From Siphonodentalium dalli (lineage: Eukaryota; Mollusca; Scaphopoda; Gadilida; Siphonodentaliidae): a stretch of DNA of 64,000 nucleotides. Each line of letters begins with the position of its first letter. Positions within the stretch are counted from its first letter, which is position 1. The notes beneath the pieces are model-generated. The model made no database searches, was not told where the DNA came from, and was given only the letters and a program-made list of their open reading frames with translations. The stretch lies in assembly GCA_032622095.1 (NCBI GenBank), contig CP136065.1:248249474-248313473 (forward strand). Direction: 5' to 3'. The position numbers and the translations under genes are program-made. Shown piece after piece: positions 56,901 through 64,000 of the stretch.

Positions 56901-59900
56901 ATGTGAACATAATGCTAGTTTTTCTGTTAAGATTTTCGAAGATTTTCGTTCGGCGGAATGCAGATTTTTCAAGAATGGAGGTGTCATCTTCCCGTCGATA
57001 AAAACACTACTTTTACCATCAGAAAACAAGTTCAAACTTCTATTTTACTATTTAGTATATATTAGACTAGCATTTTCTACAAAAATCCGTCACCCAAACA
57101 TGAAAATGTGAACATAATGCTAGTTTTTCTGTTAAGATTTTCGACGATTTTCGTTCGGCGGAATGGAGATTTTTCAAGAATGCGGATGTCATCGTCCCGT
57201 CGATAAAAACACTACTTTTACCATCAGAAAACAAGTTCAAACTTCTATTTTACTATTTAGTATATATTAGACTAGCATTTTCTGCAATAATCCGTCACCC
57301 AAACATGAAAATGTGAACATAATGTTAGTTTTTCTGTTAAGATTTTCGACGATTTTCGTTCGGCGGAATGCAGATTTTTCAAGAATGCGGATGTCATCGT
57401 CCCGTCGATAAAAACACTACTTTTACCATCAGAAAACAAGTTCAAACTTCTATTTTACTATTTAGTATATATTAGACTATCATTTTCTGCAAAAATCCGT
57501 CACCCAAACATGAAAATGTGAACATAATGCAAGTTTTTCTGTTAAGATTTTCGAAGATTTTCGTTCGGCGGAATGCAGATTTTTCAAGAATGGAGGTGTC
57601 ATCGTCCCGTCGATAAAAACACTACTTTTACCATCAGAAAACAAGTTCAAACTTCTATTTTACTATTTAGTATATATTAGACTAGCATTTTCTGCAAAAA
57701 TCCGTCACCCAAACATGAAAATGTGAACATAATGCTAGTTTTTCTGTTAAGATTTTCGACGATTTTCGTTCGGCGGAATGGAGATTTTTCAAGAATGCGG
57801 ATGTCATCGTCCCGTCGATAAAAACACTACTTTTACCATCAGAAAACAAGTTCAAACTTCTATTTTACTATTTAGTATATATTAGACTATCATTTTCTGC
57901 AAAAATCCGTCACCCAAACATGAAAATGTGAACATAATGCAAGTTTTTCTGTTAAGATTTTCGAAGATTTTCGTTCGGCGGAATGCAGATTTTTCAAGAA
58001 TGGAGGTGTCATCGTCCCGTCGATAAAAACACTACTTTTACCATCAGAAAACAAGTTCAAACTTCTATTTTACTATTTAGTATATATTAGACTAGCATTT
58101 TCTGCAAAAATCCGTCACCCAAACATGAAAATGTGAACATAATGCTAGTTTTTCTGTTAAGATTTTCGAAGATTTTCGTTCGGCGGAATGGAGATTTTTC
58201 AAGAATGCGGATGTCATCGTCCCGTCGATAAAAACACTACTTTTACCATCAGAAAACAAGTTCAAACTTCTATTTTACTATTTAGTATATATTAGACTAG
58301 CATTTTCTGCAAAAATCCGTCACCCAAACATGAAAATGTGAACATAATGCTAGTTTTTCTGTTAAGATTTTCGACGATTTTCGTTCGGCGGAATGGAGAT
58401 TTTTCAAGAATGCGGATGTCATCGTCCCGTCGATAAAAACACTACTTTTACCATCAGAAAACAAGTTCAAACTTCTATTTTACTATTTAGTATATATTAG
58501 ACTATCATTTTCTGCAAAAATCCGTCACCCAAACATGAAAATGTGAACATAATGCAAGTTTTTCTGTTAAGATTTTCGAAGATTTTCGTTCGGCGGAATG
58601 CAGATTTTTCAAGAATGGAGGTGTCATCGTCCCGTCGATAAAAACACTACTTTTACCATCAGAAAACAAGTTCAAACTTCTATTTTACTATTTAGTATAT
58701 ATTAGACTAGCATTTTCTGCAAAAATCCGTCACCCAAACATGAAAATGTGAACATAATGCTAGTTTTTCTGTTAAGATTTTCGACGATTTTCGTTCGGCG
58801 GAATGGAGATTTTTCAAGAATGGAGGTGTCATCGTCCCGTCGATAAAAACACTACTTTTACCATCAGAAAACAAGTTCAAACTCTATTTTACTATTTAGT
58901 ATATATTAGACTAGCATTTTCTGCAAAAATCCGTCACCCAAACATGAAAATGTGAACATAATGCTAGTTTTTCTGTTAAGATTTTCGACGATTTTCGTTC
59001 GGCGGAATGCAGATTTTTCAAGAATGCGGATGTCATCGTCCCGTCGATAAAAACACTACTTTTACCATCAGAAAACAAGTTCAAACTTCTATTTTACTAT
59101 TTAGTATATATTAGACTAGCATTTTCTGCAAAAATCCGTCACCCAAACATGAAAATGTGAACATAATGCTAGTTTTTCTGTTAAGATTTTCGAAGATTTT
59201 CGTTCGGCGGAATGGAGATTTTTCAAGAATGCGGATGTCATCGTCCCGTCGATAAAAACACTACTTTTACCATCAGAAAACAAGTTCAAACTTCTATTTT
59301 ACTATTTAGTATATATTAGACTATCATTTTCTGCAAAAATCCGTCACCCAGACATGAAAATGTGAACATAATGCAAGTTTTTCTGTTAAGATTTTCGAAG
59401 ATTTTCGTTCGGCGGAATGCAGATTTTTCAAGAATGGAGGTGTCATCGTCCCGTCGATAAAAACACTACTTTTACCATCAGAAAACAAGTTCAAACTTCT
59501 ATTTTACTATTTAGTATATATTAGACTAGCATTTTCTGCAAAAATCCGTCACCCAAACATGAAAATGTGAACATAATGCTAGTTTTTCTGTTAAGATTTT
59601 CGAAGATTTTCGTTCGGCGGAATGCAGATTTTTCAAGAATGCGGATGTCATCGTCCCGTCGATAAAAACACTACTTTTACCACCAGAAAACAAGTTCAAA
59701 CTTCTATTTTACTATTTAGTATATATTAGACTAGCATTTTCTGCAAAAATCCGTCACCCAAACATGAAAATGTGAACATAATGCTAGTTTTTCTGTTAAG
59801 ATTTTCGACGATTTTCGTTCGGCGGAATGGAGATTTTTCAAGAATGCGGATGTCATCGTCCCGTCGATAAAAACACTACTTTTACCATCAGAAAACAAGT

Positions 59901-60716
59901 TCAAACTTCTATTTTACTATTTAGTATATATTAGACTATCATTTTCTGCAAAAATCCGTCACCCAAACATGAAAATGTGAACATAATGCAAGTTTTTCTG
60001 TTAAGATTTTCGAAGATTTTCGTTCGGCGGAATGCAGATTTTTCAAGAATGGAGGTGTCATCGTCCCGTCGATAAAAACACTACTTTTACCATCAGAAAA
60101 CAAGTTCAAACTTCTATTTTACTATTTAGTATATATTAGACTAGCATTTTCTGCAAAAATCCGTCACCCAAACATGAAAATGTGAACATAATGCTAGTTT
60201 TTCTGTTAAGATTTTCGAAGATTTTCGTTCGGCGGAATGGAGATTTTTCAAGAATGCGGATGTCATCGTCCCGTCGATAAAAACACTACTTTTACCATCA
60301 GAAAACAAGTTCAAACTTCTATTTTACTATTTAGTATATATTAGACTAGCATTTTCTGCAAAAATCCGTCACCCAAACATGAAAATGTGAACATAATGCT
60401 AGTTTTTCTATTAAGATGTTCGACGATTTTCGTTCGGCGGAATGGAGATTTTTCAAGAATGCGGATGTCATCGTCCCGTCGATAAAAACACTACTTTTAC
60501 CATCAGAAAACAAGTTCAAACTTCTATTTTACTATTTAGTATATATTAGACTAGCATTTTCTGCAAAAATCCGTCACCCAAACATGAAAATGTGAACATA
60601 ATGCTAGTTTTTCTGTTAAGATTTTCGACGATTTTCGTTCGGCGGAATGGAGATTTTTCAAGAATGCGGATGTCATCGTCCCGTCGATAAAAACACTACT
60701 TTTACCATCAGAAAAC
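53976..60716. repeat. 205-bp satellite, about 33 copies
   Basis: The unit begins TATTTAGTATATATTAGACT and continues TTTCTGCAAAAATCCGTCAC, GATTTTCGTTCGGCGGAATG and CATCGTCCCGTCGATAAAAA. Two main subtypes occur. A has ACTAGC, AATGCTAG, GCGGATGTC; B has ACTATC, AATGCAAG, GGAATGCAG, GGAGGTGTC. A seven-unit block at 54591-56030 recurs with the same variants, including a shortened CAAACTCTATT and CCCAGACATG, at 58689-60128, exactly 4,098 bp away. Identity between units is very high. The array ends abruptly at CAGAAAAC|CGGTACG. Confidence 0.97.
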
Positions 60717-61727
60717 CGGTACGTATAAAAGCCGAACACAACCGAACACAACCGAACATAACCGAACACAAGTCCAAATAATGGGAAATGTAACGAATAA
60801 AGTTGATAGGCATGTGTATTTGTGTTCACACTATTAATATACGAAGTTTGGTGGAGTTCGTGCCAATAATAAGTGTTTTATTCGATATTTTGTAAATCGC
60901 GTTCTGTGTTCGGCATAGAAAAGCCGAACACAAATTTAACTTCTGTCGTGGATTAGTCTAACGGTTGTCTAGCTAGGTGATAATTAATATCTGACATATG
61001 GTCACTAAGCCGAAAGGCTTTAATTGTTGTTGGTGGCGGTCTCTCACCTATTGTAGTTCAGTGTTTTGACAGTTAGTTGCAATCAGTTTTGGTGGCGCCT
61101 ACTATTATAGAAACAATATTCTTTTGATAGGCCCCGTCATGAAAGACAACGATTGTAAAAACAACAGTTGAGTGACAAGAATACTCATGCGGAAATGGTT
61201 CGGAGAGTATAATACAAACCACAAAACAAATAATTTTCAAATAGTTTATTGCAATCATAAGTAAACATTTTAAAATTATATATATGCAAAAACATAGATC
61301 TTTGTTACTGGACTCTTCTCTATTCATGACCACCGACTAGCTCTTTTGTTTTCACCGATCACCATCTCTGTTTTTTTTTTTTTGGATCACCATGCCTGTT
61401 ATTTGGATTTACAGTTGTTATTCGTGACATCGTGTCGACATGTCCTGGTTCATAGATATAATGATTAACATGCTGCAGCAATTTCTGATAGCTGTATGAC
61501 GACACTGATATTGGTTTTCGTCACGCATGTTTATACACAGACAGACCGTTATTAGGTTCTTCGTCGTAACACCAGGACATGTATGTGTCTGGCCAACATC
61601 CAATCAGGCGATATCTTCATATGTTTGTTATAGCTGTCGTGTTATAGTTGGCGACATAACATCTCTTGGTGATGGTGCAAGGAATTCTGGTGGAATTGAT
61701 GTCAATCATAGTATATGTTCAATGTAC
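60717..61727. other. Non-coding, nothing recognised
   Basis: Unique sequence after the satellite. ACCGAACACA is repeated four times at 60734-60772, with a related GCCGAACACAA near 60935. Confidence 0.4.
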
Positions 61728-61975
61728 AATATACTATACAATATACTATATACACTTATATACAATGCATGAGTCAGTGGTATAAAACACATGTAGCGTA
61801 AAACATAAAAGTGTGCTATACAATATATTATATACACTTATATACAATGCATGAGTCAGTGGTATAAAACACATGTAGCGTAAAACATAAAAATGTACTA
61901 TACAATATATTATATACACTTATATACAATGCATGAATCAGGAGTATAAAACACACGTAGCTTAAAACATAAATA
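61728..61975. repeat. 82-bp tandem repeat, 3 copies
   Basis: ACACTTATATACAATGCATG AGTCAGTGGTATAAAACACA occurs at 61753, 61834 and 61916. Part of it recurs at about 62260-62340 before the second MITE below. Confidence 0.88.
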
Positions 61976-62049
61976 TGTGAAGCACAAAATATAAAGCACA
62001 ATATAAAAGCACAAAATATAAAGCACATCTTGTGATTACCACACCATTC

Positions 62050-62196
62050 AGGCACGCATCAGAGCCAATTCCGCCCACTGACATTCAAGAATACCCGACA
62101 TTAGAGGTAGGCAAACTCTGCCCTCGGTGGAACGGATTTTGGGCAGAGATTGTTCTCCTTGAAGACAGTAGATGGAAATGGCTCTGATGCGTGCCT
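62050..62196. mobile_element. Palindromic MITE, copy 1
   Basis: The ends AGGCACGCATCAGAGCCA and its inverse TGGCTCTGATGCGTGCCT enclose CCACTGACATTCAAG ... CTTGAAGACAGTAGATGG and GGGCAGAG/CTCTGCCC. It is 147 bp and non-coding. Confidence 0.85.
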
Positions 62197-62374
62197 AACT
62201 TGTGTGTATATATCATGCTGCATGGTGGAAACCAGTATATAACTTATCAGTTATGTTCAATGTACTATACAATATACATGTATACCATGTATGAGTTGTA
62301 TAAACACACGTAGCGAAAACATAAAAATGTGAAGCACAAAATATGAAGCACATCTTGTGATTACCACAAAATTT

Positions 62375-62521
62375 AGACACGCATCAGAGCTAATTCCACC
62401 CACTGACATTCAAGAATACCCGACATTAGAGGTAGGCAAACTCTGCCCTCGGCGAAACGGATTTTGGGCAGAGATTGTTCTCCTTGAAGTCAGTGGATGG
62501 AAATGGCTCTGATGCGTGCCT
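62375..62521. mobile_element. Palindromic MITE, copy 2
   Basis: Same 147-bp element as copy 1 with a few substitutions (AGACACGCATCAGAGCTA at the left). Because flanking AT-rich repeats are shared with copy 1, the pair probably arose by duplication of the whole segment rather than by two insertions. Confidence 0.85.
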
Positions 62522-62690
62522 AACTTTTGTGTAATTGGTTATTGAATTGAAATAAATTATCTGAATACGAATAAAGAGCGTTTCGTATTGTATCTTTTTA
62601 TAAGTCTGATATGCAGGAATTAAAATCTTATTTTATTTTCAAAAATGTGTCTGATGACAGGAATGTGATATGTTATTATTTATTTTGCGC

Positions 62691-64000
62691 TCAAGATACT
62701 TTTTGACGTTTGCTAGGGTTGATTGATCTAGTTTTGCACGTCTTTACTCTTTTAGTCTGACATGGCTTCTTGGCAATAGCCGCGGTTTTCGGTATCGTCA
62801 AACGTCCGTCAGTCGAAATTTGGAATTTTGCCGAAGATTCTGGAAGATATGATATTAGTCGGTTAAATCTTCTGTCGCGTTGGTCAGCCGTCATGTTCGT
62901 CCATGTCTGATTTTTCACTCTTAGAGCAGTTGAATGTTTTGCTAGGTCATAGTTTCCACAGCCATGCAATGCTCCTCGAATATCTCGCATCTGATCGTCA
63001 ACTATTTCAGAAAGATTGTCCGTCAAGTCTGTCAGTCGAAGAACTTTCCAGTTGTTTTCTAGTTTTATAATATTATTTAGACTTTCACAATTATTATTTG
63101 TCCACAATTTAGGAATGGAAGAATTTTTCTGACGAGCATTAAAAACTTTAAGTTTTAACCTTTCCATGAAGTTAAATAAATATTTATTTTTGTAATTGTT
63201 GGTTATGTCTGTTGCGACCTCTTCGTAAATTAAGCGTTTGTCTATTGTGAGGAGACCTTTCTCACTGTTAAAAATTTTACCAACTAATTTGCTCACCTTT
63301 TCTTGACTCTCAGTCTTACTCATGTTTCTCGTCAAGTTTTCTTTCATGTGACGAGTGCATAAGGTATGTGTACTAGCGGGAAAACAAGCGGATATTGCGT
63401 TGACGAGGGCGGTTTCGTCATCGGTGCCAAAAACAATATTAGAAGAAGGAATATCTGCCAGTTTACTGTTGAGGTAAGATAAGAAGCGATGGTATGTGTG
63501 AAATGTACCATCCCAATGTAGAAAAACCGGACCAAGCAAAATAGGAACAGATTCTGATGACTTTCTGATGATATTTGGATTTTTGAAACAAATTGTGGTT
63601 ACATAGCAAGAACTTAGATTGAACGTACGATCGATACCAATAATTGAACCACTCTTTATGGCAGATTTCAAGAGTGATATTTGCTCATCGGTATGGCAAA
63701 TAATTGAAGGAGGTTTATTGGCGTCTGTTGAAATCACCTCTCTGATATAGTTGCTTCCAATCGATTTATTTAGCATGGCGATGAGATCATCGGCAGTATT
63801 TTTTCGCTGTTCGTTGTCGGGTCGGTTTTTCCTCCGTTCTTGGTAACCCATGCTTCGTATTTTGTTGATGTCGACATTATCCTCGGGACAGGCTTTACCA
63901 ACAGCCCGCTTGATCTCTCGAGGTTGTTGGCCATGTTGAATGCCATCTTCAATTACAGTTCTCTGTTTTGATGAGAGTCGTTGATACGGGACGGAAGTCA
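62691..64000 (-). CDS. MULE-type transposase, 5' end outside window
   Basis: The ORF stops at 62691 and stays open to the window edge. The first ATG used for numbering is at 63851, but upstream codons are in frame (VPYQRLSSKQRTVIEDGIQH, DINKIRS), so the true start is beyond 64000. Counting from that ATG: IGIDRTFN with Asp74, FGTDDETALV with Asp144/145, TLCTRHMKENL with Cys165 and His168, and NNNCESLNN with Glu256. The order D, D, CxxH, E is that of the MULE (Mutator-like) DDE transposase domain. The upstream part looks like a small DNA-binding region. The C-terminus is Lys/Arg-rich. There are no frameshifts or stops in 436 codons, so the element may be young. It moves DNA by cut-and-paste in the nucleus. 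Confidence 0.9.
   Translation of the reverse strand, partial: TSVPYQRLSSKQRTVIEDGIQHGQQPREIKRAVGKACPEDNVDINKIRSMGYQERRKNRPDNEQRKNTADDLIAMLNKSIGSNYIREVISTDANKPPSIICHTDEQISLLKSAIKSGSIIGIDRTFNLSSCYVTTICFKNPNIIRKSSESVPILLGPVFLHWDGTFHTYHRFLSYLNSKLADIPSSNIVFGTDDETALVNAISACFPASTHTLCTRHMKENLTRNMSKTESQEKVSKLVGKIFNSEKGLLTIDKRLIYEEVATDITNNYKNKYLFNFMERLKLKVFNARQKNSSIPKLWTNNNCESLNNIIKLENNWKVLRLTDLTDNLSEIVDDQMRDIRGALHGCGNYDLAKHSTALRVKNQTWTNMTADQRDRRFNRLISYLPESSAKFQISTDGRLTIPKTAAIAKKPCQTKRVKTCKTRSINPSKRQKVS

Overview
This window looks like nuclear DNA of an invertebrate animal, probably a marine lophotrochozoan and possibly a mollusc. It has introns of several kilobases with GT-AG splice sites, a STAT5-class gene, and a very dense load of animal DNA transposons, Helentron-like elements and satellites. 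The taxon is an inference. No prokaryotic signatures, rRNA or tRNA genes, or CRISPR arrays were seen.

The one clear host gene is a STAT5-like transcription factor on the + strand. I reconstructed 13 exons (A to M, 1914-44490) by splice-site phase and residue match to STAT5. They cover the coiled-coil domain, the DNA-binding domain and the start of the linker, about 466 codons. The N-terminal domain must lie upstream of base 1. The rest of the linker, the SH2 domain and the transactivation tail were not found in the remaining 19.5 kb. Exon K (37605-37695) is 91 bp between two phase-0 introns and reads as if 2 bp were missing.

The most unusual feature is that the exon/intron borders of this gene are themselves tandemly repeated. 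At exons C, D, F, G, H and L, a piece containing the exon end and its splice site is copied 2 to 7 times into the neighbouring intron.

The introns are packed with mobile DNA. (1) HINE-1 is a non-autonomous Helentron-like family with core repeats of about 155-164 bp: six copies, at 0.4, 5.7, 9.4, 24.0, 28.1 and 32.1 kb, plus a fragment at 47.4 kb. One copy ends 4 bp before exon A, and another split a satellite exactly between two T residues. (2) HINE-2 is a second family of the same design, at 12.7 and 44.6 kb. (3) FB1 is a foldback MITE family. (4) There are piggyBac-like MITEs with TTAA sites. (5) There are two hAT elements with perfect 8-bp target duplications and several other inverted-repeat elements. 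(6) There is a 5'-truncated CR1/L2-type LINE. (7) At 12.5-18.1 kb three elements are nested inside one another.

Satellites: 31 bp (2.2-3.6 kb), 37 bp (25.9-28.1 and 30.6-31.0 kb), 16 bp (42.8-44.3 kb) and 205 bp (54.0-60.7 kb, about 33 copies). The 37-bp unit matches the terminal TTAA-to-TTAA segment of a piggyBac-like MITE at 35.4-35.7 kb.

The right end (62691-64000, minus strand) holds a MULE-type transposase ORF that runs off the window edge.
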